Below are positions 56,801 through 64,000 of a DNA stretch of 64,000 bases, one piece after another. The notes beneath the pieces are model-generated. The model made no database searches and had not been told where the DNA came from. It was given only the letters and a program-made list of their open reading frames with translations. The DNA is from Bog-756 sp963769765. Its GTDB lineage: Bacteria; Actinomycetota; Acidimicrobiia; Acidimicrobiales; RAAP-2. A program made the translations under genes and the position numbers. Within the stretch, counting starts at the first letter, position 1. Every line of letters starts with the position of its first letter. The stretch covers positions 747,102-811,101 of the forward strand of contig CAVYNA010000004.1 in assembly GCA_963769765.1 (NCBI GenBank), written 5' to 3'.

Positions 56801-57624
56801 ACGGGGTCGTCACGCAGGCGACACTGACGGTCACCAATCTCTCGTTCCTCGGCAAGTTCACGATTGCGACGGCCACCATCTCCTATTCGGCTGCCGCGCC
56901 CAATCCCACGTGCACAACCGTCACTGGGACGGAGATCTGGTGCGGCACCTGGCAAGTCGACCTGCCTCAGACCACGACCATTAACGGCGTTTCAGGTTCG
57001 CTCGCCTTCCAGGACGGTCAGTTCGCGTCGGCATCCATCGACGTCACCGGCAACGTGCCGCTTCTCGACGGGGTCTTCCTGACCAGTCTCGGCGGGACAC
57101 TGACGCTGAATCCGGCACCGACCACCATCTCCGGTCACGCGACGCTCACCTTCGGACCGACCGTCAACGGTTCGACGCTGCTCTCACTCGCCGCGGAGCT
57201 CACTCGGAAATTCCCGAGCGGAACCACATCTGGGACCTACGACGCATCGGGCACCCTCAGCGCCCTGAGCCAGGTGCTCGGAACTGCGACCATCACAGTG
57301 CCCGACGGCACCGGCGCGACGACCTTCGGGCTCTCCCTCGGCCCGAGCCCTGCCACCGGACTCTCATACTCCGCACTCGGCGTCACTGCCCAGGTGACCG
57401 GCTCGCTGAAGGGCACCTTCAACTCGGGGACCTTCACGCTGTCCGGAAGCGTCAACGTCGCGGTCAACGGTGGTGCGCCGATCGCCGGCAACATGAAAGC
57501 GGACAACAAGGGTATGGCAGCGTGCGCCTCGAGCGCGCTCGGAGAGGTCGGCTTCGAATACATCTGGTCGACTGGAGCGGTCAGCACATTCGGGAGCAAT
57601 GGCTGCAGCGAGCGCGGCTTCTGA
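53851..57624 (+). CDS. Large secreted repeat protein (Calx-beta, IPT/TIG and beta-repeat domains)
   Basis: 1257 residues from ATG 53851, 3 bases after a strong SD (AGGAGGAGAG). Residues 1-60 hold a signal region; 60-175 are Ser/Thr/Pro-rich. Residues about 428-545 resemble a Calx-beta motif (VDYATVDGTTTAGNVFPATA, GTTTQTVPVTIIGGPEQGG) and about 550-620 an IPT domain (PSPVPLTGDGIGITVNGADF). Residues about 875-1100 carry four beta-rich repeats of the form SxSIxxSNVPxxGVLDVSSF...GTWSGSAT. The end is Cys-containing (SNGCSERGF) without a sortase motif. It is 13 bp downstream of the other surface-protein gene, so both are likely one transcript. Confidence 0.75.
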   Translation: MKRWGRPDPSKGCVLGSDRRGHRSVNWSARIAAASGLSVAALATSLSTAAATPLSGAGPSIAQTAAASGSPQGSTTSAPHVSPTTTTPTAPSTSAPTLSSPSTTTTTNMLPSATAASTAPARRARPHLSPRTTRARPTGIQPIVAAGIQPFVGTGSSSRIGSTTRKGAAAPRILAATSQPNPPGRVSQITGYAGNNFGPLNTANLSETIVLPSVTQGSVSNPPSPWPSTMGGSQASVGLFNGPWGVQIFLDYNNVGGPSWKGMRVITSMDPNCGRPVGCTVYQPGFFPGDTVQLTLDSTTSSTAGAITDLSNGNSQSWSGPGINNSSAQIQMGVEDYCYLSAGETSGDTPCSNVAPGSALGPPPGFSSFGLVTFTGATVNGTSIGTLFNGGTLGFWDQLISTWGAMSDLQSTYVGSGSTFTVNESDIPLPTATLAVGTPSAVDRPSTGTTTIPFTVTLSAASSQQVYVDYATVDGTTTAGNVFPATAGNDYQGASGYLYFAPGTTTQTVPVTIIGGPEQGGDHTFSFQISNPAYTLIGANSAQGTIHEGPVVYSVSPSPVPLTGDGIGITVNGADFGTTGDTVRFCVAAGYNGTGCVPGLSPSVVSDNEITLVAPDASHIAPSQQSQFSADTIVTDAKGASSPIDPNTDQIQLGCNSVTVTDGSYDVHGCLTEEAYNNNDNTDQQSSVDGLDYSANPTDQVNYSTSAGGSVASQSTSTVSLNLQNTLIKIFKGPVSAKLSQPMTFAIPANTQIAGMKLSGNLTITPVIPGQATGTVSVTLPGVIGASSGIGGATGTLTFTTTTPGGGSLGGLSNLSISVPQANFMNLFALTNVTLDYQSSGGRHDWKVSGTASSGAGKTTRFSGKLTATPTGSITAASLKIGSVSLAGLVDIKDLAVKLKKGAWSGSATITQKTQKGTEKAKVALSFTSSGVLTSGSIDASNVPVFGVLDVSSFKMSFAGGTWTLSVAAAAAGSGGSAGLTVTNGVVTQATLTVTNLSFLGKFTIATATISYSAAAPNPTCTTVTGTEIWCGTWQVDLPQTTTINGVSGSLAFQDGQFASASIDVTGNVPLLDGVFLTSLGGTLTLNPAPTTISGHATLTFGPTVNGSTLLSLAAELTRKFPSGTTSGTYDASGTLSALSQVLGTATITVPDGTGATTFGLSLGPSPATGLSYSALGVTAQVTGSLKGTFNSGTFTLSGSVNVAVNGGAPIAGNMKADNKGMAACASSALGEVGFEYIWSTGAVSTFGSNGCSERGF

Positions 57625-57701
57625 CCCTTGCCCGCTCAGCCGGCGTCTGCACGTCGTCGGCTCTTCCGGACAGTCGAAACGCGCCGGCACCCGAGCCGGC
57701 A

Positions 57702-58049
57702 CTAGACGTTCGTCGGCATGCCCGCCGGATGGAGCCCTACGCAGACCACCTCGAGCATGCGATCGCGCGCATCACGATCGAGTGACACATCGTCCGCCGC
57801 CCGACACACCCCCACCACGAGCCCCAGGACTTCTCGTGTCCCCACGCCCTCGCGTACCGCACCGGCCGACACCGCAGTACGGCGCATTCGCTCGACGCCG
57901 GCGAGCAGCTCGTCGATCCTCTCCGCGCATCGCGACTTCACGTCGATACCCGCGGCACCGAGAGCGTCGATGAGGTCGTGTTTGTTGGAGGCCTTGGAGG
58001 CGAGCTCACGGAAGAACGTGTAGAAGGTCGCACTACCGGCAGAGACGCG
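57702..58049 (-). pseudogene. TetR-family regulator, C-terminal fragment
   Basis: The open frame reads SATFYTFFRELASKASNKHD, LIDALGAAGIDVKSRCAERI, DELLAGVERMRRTAVSAGAV and ALGLVVGV-like through DRDARDRMLEVVCVGLHPAG. This is the ligand-binding C-terminal half of TetR proteins (the A.KxGLxdAL segment). A stop lies immediately upstream in frame at 58050-58052 and no HTH part is found in any frame, so it is a remnant. It lies between the large surface protein and repeat copy B, at the island edge. Confidence 0.6.
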
Positions 58050-58247
58050 TCATCACCCGTGGCGGCCCTCCGCTTCCAGCACGCGGTCCGACCGGGACCA
58101 GGTCCTTGCCGCTGCGCTCGCCGATCTGAGCCGCAAGGCGGAGGTCGCTCCTCATCGAAACGCGCGATGGGGGCTGAGGAGGTACCGAAGACAGAGTCCG
58201 ATGACGCCGACATTGTGCCCATCAACAGGGCCGATCAACTGGCCCTC

Positions 58248-58412
58248 CACGAGAGCGGACGACGGGATTCGAACCCGCGACCCTCACCTTGGCAAGGCCA
58301 CCGCGCCGAACGGCGGCGAACCGTCACGAACCATCATGGCTGCTCAGAGCCACTACATGTTCGTCAGCGAATGAGGTCGAACGGCAGCGTTCGCGCGATG
58401 GACGCGCGATGG
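58248..58412 (-). repeat. 165-bp direct repeat, copy B: tRNA-Gly(GCC) 3'-half remnant plus flank (attachment-site-like)
   Basis: The minus strand reads CCTTGCCAAGGTGAGGGTCG, CGGGTTCGAATCCCG and TCGTCCGCT, that is the anticodon loop (GCC), anticodon 3' stem, T arm and acceptor of a tRNA-Gly. The 5' half is missing. It is the better-preserved copy of the repeat at 49354-49518 (about 21 mismatches, no gaps). Together they bracket 8.7 kb. No integrase gene is present between them. Confidence 0.75.
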
Positions 58413-58537
58413 AAGCCGGTCCATCTGGGGACGCACCCCAGCCCAATGATCCACCGCTATTGATTCAACCACCGTGACCGGCCCGCTGATCAGAGGCGAG
58501 GACAGACCCCACTTGCGGCGACAGCCTGAGCTACAAG

Positions 58538-59602
58538 TCACGCTTCATCGTTCGGCAACTGGCCATCGTGATGCACGTCGTCACTCGAAAGCGGAAGGTA
58601 GACGTGCAGACGCCAGTCGCCTTTTGGGGCTCCCATGCGCAGTGCCTGACATACCGCCACCTGCCCCACCCGCGTCGCGGCGGCAAGCGATTGACGGTAC
58701 GGCTCGGCTTCGGAACGAGGTATGAGACCCAGCCGTGCGGGTCTCGCTGAGGAGGCGGCTGAGCGCTCCCACACCTCGATTAATCCGCTGGGCCCCTCTC
58801 GGAGCGCGACTTTCGCCGACGTCACCGTTCGTGATGCGAAGACGGCCCCATTCGCCATGGCGGTCAGACGCGATTGCGCGCCCGCGTCCAAGTTCACCTC
58901 GACCGATTCGTCACCCCTCTCGATCGTGAATTCAGTCGCTTCGTCGTCAGGTGAGTCCTCTTCTCCATTGCCGTCGTTGCGAAGCAGTCGGACGATGCCG
59001 CCGATCCATCGCCCCGTTCCCTCGATCATGTCGATCGTGGTACGAGCATCCTCGAGCCGGCTCGTCACGCCCATCGCCCGGTCCAAGATCATCGGCCGGA
59101 CATGGGCGGGGGGAACGGGAAGCCCGTGCTCGGGCCAGATCCGCTCGAGGAGTTCCTCGACCTCGTCGCGTTCGAGGCCGTGGGCACGCCGTCGGAGCTC
59201 TTCGCGGGCGCTCGCCCTTCGGCGACCCTTGTCCACGCTTGTCCGTACCACCTGAGGCCAGTCCAGTCTTCCGTTCTTCCCCATATTGCTCGCCACGTTG
59301 CTGCGCTTGAGGAGGCGCAAGGTGCCGGGGCACTGGCATGCGCCAGGCCACCTTGCAGCGTTTTCCTGACCTGTTAATTGACAGTCGAGATGGCAGGCGC
59401 ATGAGCAGACCGCGATCGACTCGAGGTTTCCGGTGATCCGATAGGGCGGTGGCCAAATCTCGACTCCATCGAGGACATGGAAGCACGTGGTATGACGGCC
59501 GTCACGGCACCACATGCTCTGGGACAGATCCCCGGCTACCTTCTCCACCTCACCATTGTCTCCGACATTCGACGAAAGCACTACGTAGCGCGCCGACGCC
59601 AC
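58538..59602 (-). CDS. Hypothetical protein with Cys/His-rich N-terminal region
   Basis: 354 residues from GTG 59602. The N-terminal 100 residues hold a dense Cys/His pattern (MWCRDGRHTTCFH, CSCACHLDCQ, GACQCPG), which may bind metal. A basic linker and a helical region follow (SAREELRRRAHGLERDEVEE, LLERIWPEHGLPVPPAHVRP, MILDRAMGVTSRLEDA), then an acidic stretch (NGEEDSPDDEATEFTIERGD). I do not recognise the family. A coding-like frame upstream (59581-59808, VSEFDTGWSDVSELVLSVFR) points into it in a shifted frame, so the true start could be further upstream with one missing base near 59600. Confidence 0.55.
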   Translation of the reverse strand: MASARYVVLSSNVGDNGEVEKVAGDLSQSMWCRDGRHTTCFHVLDGVEIWPPPYRITGNLESIAVCSCACHLDCQLTGQENAARWPGACQCPGTLRLLKRSNVASNMGKNGRLDWPQVVRTSVDKGRRRASAREELRRRAHGLERDEVEELLERIWPEHGLPVPPAHVRPMILDRAMGVTSRLEDARTTIDMIEGTGRWIGGIVRLLRNDGNGEEDSPDDEATEFTIERGDESVEVNLDAGAQSRLTAMANGAVFASRTVTSAKVALREGPSGLIEVWERSAASSARPARLGLIPRSEAEPYRQSLAAATRVGQVAVCQALRMGAPKGDWRLHVYLPLSSDDVHHDGQLPNDEA

Positions 59603-60063
59603 GTAGCTATACCCGATGCCGATTCGCCGGACGATTCTTCATCCTCTTGGGATCGGCGTCGCCTGCCGGCAACTGGAGCACGGAACACTGAGAGCACCAA
59701 CTCTGAGACATCGCTCCAGCCGGTGTCGAATTCAGACACGGTGCCTATCGGCCGGCGCGATGCGTCGAATCCATTTGCCGTGGACGTCTCGCGTGTGACG
59801 GTGAGCACGTGCCCGAGGTTTCCATCATCGCCTCCGTTGGTTGCATCTCAATGGCTCTTGCGATCTCTGCTGCTCACGCGCCGGTGAACGTTTCGCAAAA
59901 CGTCTTGACTCGTGCCTCGGAAGAGGTCAGCCTGCACGGAGAGTAGTTGGACCATTACTCACCGTGATATCCCAGTGGCCCGGGCCCGATCGGTGGGAGA
60001 GGGGCAAACGATGAGCCTTCGTATCGGACACGGGCGTATGCGCGGGAACGGAATCCGGCAGAG
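59603..60063 (-). other. Region between the Cys/His protein gene and the IS21 element
   Basis: About 460 bp. The minus strand of 59581-59808 looks coding-like and could be the 5' part of the preceding gene, separated by a one-base break. The plus-strand frame 59477-59887 overlaps it in antisense and has no family features. 59810-60063 holds no recognisable gene. Confidence 0.4.
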
Positions 60064-60127
60064 TGTGAATGCCGGTCGAAAACAGCAGCGCGCGCCGATC
60101 GAAAACGGCAGCACGTTGGTCGGGAAC

Positions 60128-60943
60128 TTACTTTGAGGCGGGGGCTTCGTCCACAGGCTGGCTGGGCCGCTTGACCGCCGACTGACGAGTTCGGGCCTTG
60201 GCGTCAGAGAGCCGGTAGCTCTCGCCCTTGGTCTCGATGATCCGGCATCGGTGGGTGAGCCGGTCGAGGGTCGCCCCGGTGAGGCGCTCAGAACCGAGGA
60301 CCTCGGTCCAGGACTCGAAGGGAAGGTTCGTCGTCACGATCAGGCTGGTGCGTTCATACGCGGTCGAGATGACGTCGAAGAGCAGCTCGGCCCCGACCTT
60401 GGAGGCGGGCACGTAGCCCAGCTCGTCGAGGACGAGTAGGTCGAGCTTCGCGAGGTTCGTCCTGAGTCGCAGGAAGCTCCGTTCGTCGCGTGCTTCGATC
60501 AGCGCGGTCACGAGCTCGGTGGTCCGAAAGAAGCGGACCCGGTAGCCCTTGGCACACGCTTGGGCGGCGAATGCTGTCGCCAGTTGGGACTTCCCGGTCC
60601 CGGGGTTGCCCACGAGGAGGATGTTCTCTCGCTTGTCGACGTACTCGCAGCGCATCAGCTCGGCGAGCAGCACCTTGTTCACCGACGGCCGAGCCGCGAA
60701 GTCGAAGGTCTCCAGCGTCTTGATGGTCGGGAAGCGCGCTGCTTTCAGCCGTCGCTCGGCAGCCCGCTTCTCCCGGTCGAGGAGCTCCAGCTCTGTGAGC
60801 TGCAGCAGGTAGGTGAGGTGGTCGGCGTTGTCGGCAGCTGCTTGGGTGGCCACCTTCTCGCACTCGGCACCGATGGTCGGCAACCGGAGGGCCTTCAGGT
60901 GGTGGTGCAACAGCACCAGGGACTTCGATTCGGTCTGTCTCAT
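60128..60943 (-). CDS. istB: IS21-family helper ATPase IstB
   Basis: 271 residues from ATG 60943, overlapping the istA stop. LLHHHLKALRLPTIGAECEK and FDFAARPSVNKVLLAELM precede a Walker A VGNPGTGKSQLATAFAAQA (residues about 112-119) and a Walker B LDLLVLDELGYVPASKVGAE; TSLIVTTNLPFESWTEVLGS and LTGATLDRLTHRCRIIETKG close the AAA+ fold. IstB is required with IstA for transposition and acts in target DNA handling. It looks intact. Confidence 0.95.
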   Translation of the reverse strand: MRQTESKSLVLLHHHLKALRLPTIGAECEKVATQAAADNADHLTYLLQLTELELLDREKRAAERRLKAARFPTIKTLETFDFAARPSVNKVLLAELMRCEYVDKRENILLVGNPGTGKSQLATAFAAQACAKGYRVRFFRTTELVTALIEARDERSFLRLRTNLAKLDLLVLDELGYVPASKVGAELLFDVISTAYERTSLIVTTNLPFESWTEVLGSERLTGATLDRLTHRCRIIETKGESYRLSDAKARTRQSAVKRPSQPVDEAPASK

Positions 60944-62453
60944 GAGGGGGCTCCTTGGCTGGTGAGGGTCCGATAGGCGGCGAGGTCGGGCGGGTCGATG
61001 ACGAAGGGCTTCAAGTGCGGATGGCCGTCGAGGCTGAAGAGGGAGACGGGGCGCTCTGCGTGGTGGAAGAGGATCAGCGCGATGGCGTCGGAGGTGGTGG
61101 CCCCGATGTCGAGGGCTCGCTCGACCGCCCGGGTGAGAGCCGGCACGCTCGAGTGCTCCAACAGACGCAGCACCTTGATGAACTCACGGGTGCCGGGATG
61201 TCCGAGGTCGGCCTCGAGGCGCCGGCGGAGGGTGGCGAAGCAGTCCGGTAGCTCCCAGGACTCGAGAGGGCGTGCGAAGTCGATGGCCCCGGGCTTGTGT
61301 TCGAGCAGCGCCAGGTAGTGGAGCGGGTCGTAGGTGGTGTGCTCGCGGCCCCAGTGGCGGCGATGGGTGGCGACGATGGTCGTCCCCGAGGTGATGGTCA
61401 CCTCCTCGATGCCGCCGGTGACGGTCACCTCGTGGTGGGCGTACGCGGTCGGCACCGAGTAGTCGTTCTTGTCGAAGCGCACCAGGGAGAGCGAGTTGGC
61501 GTGTCCCTGGGCCACCCGGCGGGGTTCGAAGGACTCGGCCGGAAGACCGAGCAGGGCGCACGGTCGTCTGCGAGGCGCTCGGCCTTGATCCCCACCTTGC
61601 CCCGCACCGACCGGTTCAGATCGGCGAAGCAGCAGGCGGCCAGGTACTCGTTCAGCTCGGCGAAGGAGGCGAAGGCAGGCACCGGCACCAAGAGGTTGCG
61701 CCTCGAGTAGCCGACGTGGTTCTCGACGTGTCCTTTCTCGTTGCCCCGGCCCACCCGGCAGAAGTGGTGGCCGAAGAGGTGATGGCTCTCGAGGGCGAGG
61801 AACGCACGGGTCAGCACCCGCCCTCTGCCCATGACCTTGCTCACCGCGATGGTGGTGTTGTCGTAGGAGATGCGGACCGGCACCCCACCGAAGAACTCGA
61901 AGCCCGCGACATGGCCGGCCTGGAAGGTCTCGGTGCACTCGCGGGGATAGGCGGAAAGGAAGTAGGTGTCCGAATAGGGCAGCGTGATCACCGCGAGCGC
62001 GGCCTTGCAGCGGACGCCGGCGATCTCGACAGTCGCCTCGCCGAAGTCAAACTGGGCATGGCCCGGCGGGTGGGAGAGCGGGACGAAGGCCTCCTTCGAG
62101 TAGCGCTTCGCCCGGCCGACCGCGGCCCGCACCTGGGACGAGCACCCTTCGTAGCCGTACTCGTCGCGGAGGCGCTCGTAGATGCGCTTTGCGGTGTGGC
62201 GCTGCTTGGGCGGGGCCGACCGGTCGGCCTCCAGGATCTCGTCGATCACGCCGAGGTAGGGTCCGAGCTTGGGCTTCGGTCGGGGCCGGGCGACCTGGTA
62301 GCCGGTGGGCTCGGGGTTCGTAAGGATCTTGGCCAGCACCTGGTGGCCGATCCCGTACTCACGGAGGATCGAGCGCTTCGACGCGCCCTCCACAAGGACC
62401 TTCCGACGGATCTCCATCCACATGTCCATATCGGTGTGCACCTTCCTCCCCAT
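60940..62453 (-). pseudogene. istA: IS21-family transposase IstA, broken by a one-base frameshift
   Basis: From ATG 62453: VEGASKRSILREYGIGHQVL (HTH), then the catalytic core GHAQFDFGEATVEIAGVRCK (first Asp), VPVRISYDNTTIAVSKVMGR (second Asp) and CRVGRGNEKGHVENHVGYSR (Glu). At about 61560, after GIKAERLADDR, the frame ends in shadow to 61425, while the adjacent frame resumes with ALLGLPAESFEPRRVAQGHA and runs to 60940. One missing base near 61560 would restore about 505 residues. If real, the element cannot move without a partner in trans. Confidence 0.85.
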
Positions 62454-62573
62454 CTGCTGGCCCAGGCCCCAGGCCGAAGCCTGGGAGCGGGGTCGAACAG
62501 ATCTGGGGATGCTCAGGTGCTGCCGTTTTCGATCAGCGCGTTCTACTTCTCAAGTGCTGCCGTTTTCGATCAG

Positions 62574-62581
62574 CGTTTACA
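62574..62581. repeat. 8-bp target-site duplication of the ISL3 element, left copy
   Basis: CGTTTACA, repeated at 63992-63999 on the other side of the ISL3 element. The identity of the two copies shows the insertion is recent or at least unrecombined. Confidence 0.85.
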
Positions 62582-63991
62582 GGCGCTTCGAAAATGAGCG
62601 GGGTGCAGTAGACGGATCCGCGGACGTGTAGCGGGGGTCCACCAACCTTTGGTTGTTCTACGACCGAAGATGGAGGACCCCCGTGGAGACTGACCCTACG
62701 CGCGCTGTCGAGTGGATGATCGGACTTCCCGACATCGTCTTCCTCGGCGTCGAGGACGGACCGAGCGGCGTGGGCCGGATCCACATCGAGACCAGTGTCG
62801 AGCGGGTGGGATGTCCGAAGTGCGGCGTGGTCGCCCGGATCAAGGATCGGCCTCGGGCAGAGCTCGTCGATCTCCCGATCTCCGGCCGTCCCATCTGTCT
62901 CGTGTGGCACAAGCGCCGATGGTGCTGTCCGGATCCGGACTGCGAGATGGGCTCGTGGACCGAGGAGGACCACCGCATCGCTTCTCCGCGCCAACTCCTC
63001 TCCACCCGTGCAGCGTTGTGGGTGACGTTCCAGGTCGGCCGGTTCGCACGCAGTGTGAACGAGGTGGCCATCGAACTCGGGTGTGGCTGGCGCACCGTGA
63101 ACCATGCCGTCATCACCTATGGCGAAGCGTTGCTCGAGGCCGACCAGGGACGCTTCGGTCGCGTGTCCGCCCTCGGGCTCGACGAAGTGCTGATGGTCCG
63201 GATCGGACCCTTCCATCAAAAGCACTTCTCCACACAGATCGTCGACGTCCGGGCCGGCCAGCTGTTGGACGTCGTCCCTGGTCGCAGCAGTGTGGAGCCG
63301 ATGGCGTGGCTGGCGGAGCAAGGCCGGGCCTTCCGCGACGGCATCGAGTTCGGGACCCTCGATCTCTCGGGTCCCTATCGGCGGGTGTTCGAGATCATGG
63401 TGCCCGACGCCACGATGGTCGCCGATCCCTTTCACGTGATCAAGTTGGCCAACACCAAGCTCGACGAGTGCAGACGGCGCGTCCAGAACGAGACGCTCGG
63501 ACATCGGGGACGCAAGGACGACCCCCTCTACCGGGGACGACGCTTGTTGACCATGGCGAAGCAGCGCCTGGGTGAAAAGGGACACGAGAAGCTGACCGGG
63601 ATCCTGCGGGCCGGGGACCCGACCGGCGACGTCGCCACGCTGTGGGAGGCCAAGGAGGCCGTCCGCGAGGTCTACACCCACGGAGATCCGGACCTCGCAC
63701 TCGACTGGGTCACCGAACTCGGCCGCGATCTCCAGGAAGCCGACTACCCGGTCGAGGCCCGGTCGCTCGGTCGCACCCTCATCCGGTGGAAGCGGGAGAT
63801 CGCCGCCTGGCACCAGGCCCACGTGAGCAATGGACCCACCGAGGCAGTCAACAACTTGATCAAGCGGGTGAAGCGCGCCGCCTTCGGCTTCACGTCCTTC
63901 CGGAACTACCGCATCCGGTCACTGCTCTACGCCGGCAAGCCGAACTGGAAGCTACTGCCGACGGTCAGACCCCGCTGATTTCCGAAGAGCC
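62582..63991 (+). mobile_element. ISL3-family insertion sequence inserted at the IS21 right end
   Basis: Terminal inverted repeats GGCGCTTCGAAAATGAGCGG at 62582-62601 (continuing GGT) and, on the minus strand, GGCTCTTCGGAAATCAGCGG from 63991; 20 of 23 positions match. The 8-bp direct repeat CGTTTACA flanks it exactly (62574-62581 and 63992-63999), the size expected for ISL3. The left copy is the final 8 bp of the IS21 terminus, so this element jumped into the IS21 end. Confidence 0.9.
62683..63978 (+). CDS. ISL3-family transposase
   Basis: 431 residues from GTG 62683 with GGAGG seven bases before it (TTG 62653 is an alternative). An N-terminal zinc ribbon (VGCPKCGVVARI, WCCPDPDCEMGSW) and HTH (CGWRTVNHAVITYGEALLEA) precede the DDE core: LGLDEVLMVRIGPF, DATMVADPFHVIKLANTKLD and HVSNGPTEAVNNLIKRVKRA with FGFTSFRNYRIRSLLYAG. 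All catalytic blocks are present and the frame is intact, so the element appears complete and potentially active. Confidence 0.93.
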   Translation: METDPTRAVEWMIGLPDIVFLGVEDGPSGVGRIHIETSVERVGCPKCGVVARIKDRPRAELVDLPISGRPICLVWHKRRWCCPDPDCEMGSWTEEDHRIASPRQLLSTRAALWVTFQVGRFARSVNEVAIELGCGWRTVNHAVITYGEALLEADQGRFGRVSALGLDEVLMVRIGPFHQKHFSTQIVDVRAGQLLDVVPGRSSVEPMAWLAEQGRAFRDGIEFGTLDLSGPYRRVFEIMVPDATMVADPFHVIKLANTKLDECRRRVQNETLGHRGRKDDPLYRGRRLLTMAKQRLGEKGHEKLTGILRAGDPTGDVATLWEAKEAVREVYTHGDPDLALDWVTELGRDLQEADYPVEARSLGRTLIRWKREIAAWHQAHVSNGPTEAVNNLIKRVKRAAFGFTSFRNYRIRSLLYAGKPNWKLLPTVRPR

Positions 63992-63999
63992 CGTTTACA
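63992..63999. repeat. 8-bp target-site duplication of the ISL3 element, right copy
   Basis: CGTTTACA, identical to 62574-62581. The sequence beyond, outside the window, should be the DNA that originally followed the IS21 right end. Confidence 0.85.
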
Positions 64000-64000
64000 C

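Larger units (their letters stand above)
60064..62581 (-). mobile_element. IS21-family insertion sequence
   Basis: The ends are imperfect inverted repeats: TGTGAATGCCGGTCGAAAAC at 60064 and, on the other strand, TGTAAACGCTGATCGAAAAC ending at 62581. Each end carries two copies of the sub-repeat TCGAAAACrGCAGC (right end copies near 62519 and 62553), the multiple terminal repeats typical of IS21. Inside are istB and istA on the minus strand with overlapping ends. The right end coincides with the ISL3 insertion point. No clear target duplication flanks the left end. Confidence 0.85.

Noticed and set aside
49354..58412. Complete tRNA-Gly genes at the two repeats
   Set aside because: No 5' half, D arm or matching acceptor strand is present at either site; only the 3' half can be folded.
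57978..58463. Plus-strand frame with RRDSNPRPSPWQGH
   Set aside because: The sequence DSNPRPSPWQG is the well-known false translation of a tRNA 3' end and here derives from repeat copy B.

Overview
The window is high-GC DNA with GTG/TTG starts, ATGA/GTGA overlaps and frequent start codons about 6 nt after a TANNNT hexamer (leaderless style). Together with the gene content (group 3b [NiFe] hydrogenase, an HspX/Hrp1/Rv2004c-like stress set, ECF sigma factor, DUF4389 and PH-domain membrane proteins) this points to an actinobacterium, perhaps of the Acidimicrobiia type; the class is inference, as no rRNA or ribosomal marker is present.

Layout. 1-6976: a C1/N-methyl amino acid block. A gmaS/glnT-type ligase (minus, runs off the left edge) is divergent from a PPOX-like flavoprotein gene, a glxBCD/mgsABC-type N-methylglutamate synthase set, a single-subunit FAD amine oxidoreductase and an XRE-cupin regulator. 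Two identical-type inverted repeats (GAAACC-N5/6-GGTTTC) lie in the divergent promoter region. 7016-19048: a redox/dormancy block: UspA, a frameshifted Ntn amide hydrolase, Hsp20, a STAS-like protein, an APH/P-loop kinase fusion, the NADP-type group 3b hydrogenase operon with a cNMP-binding protein inside it, its maturation protease, HypC, an EamA transporter and a DUF6390-like protein, then a CBS-pair protein. 19055-24027: propionyl-CoA to succinyl-CoA genes (mutase large subunit, biotin-dependent carboxylase alpha and beta). 24087-31580: lysine 6-dehydrogenase plus aldehyde dehydrogenase (minus) divergent from NAD(P)-glutamate dehydrogenase, an APC permease and an SSADH-like dehydrogenase. 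31584-40185: miscellaneous housekeeping and membrane genes. 40389-43973: a lipoprotein beta-propeller, ECF sigma factor and a one-TM IPT/TIG protein that is probably its anti-sigma factor. 44084-49291: NAD formate dehydrogenase, a decayed ORF, UspA, a DUF4389 protein and a diguanylate cyclase. 49354-58412: an island bounded by two 165-bp direct repeats that each carry the 3' half of a tRNA-Gly(GCC), holding a substrate-binding lipoprotein and two large secreted surface proteins. 58538-64000: a Cys/His-rich unknown, then an IS21-family element whose right terminus was hit by an ISL3-family element (8-bp target duplication visible).

How it fits together. Methylamine-type C1 units would be oxidised through N-methylglutamate towards formaldehyde/formate, and formate dehydrogenase could finish that route. 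The hydrogenase, CBS and glutamate dehydrogenase genes share a DosR/DevR-box-like palindrome; at the hydrogenase and glutamate dehydrogenase genes its centre lies exactly 42.5 bp before a leaderless start codon, suggesting one hypoxia/dormancy regulon spans these operons. The regulator itself is not in the window.

Caution: at least seven genes (PPOX, amide hydrolase, PH-domain protein, the ORF after fdh, the substrate-binding protein, IstA and possibly the 58.5-kb unknown) show single-nucleotide frame breaks. Either several are pseudogenes or the assembly has residual indels.
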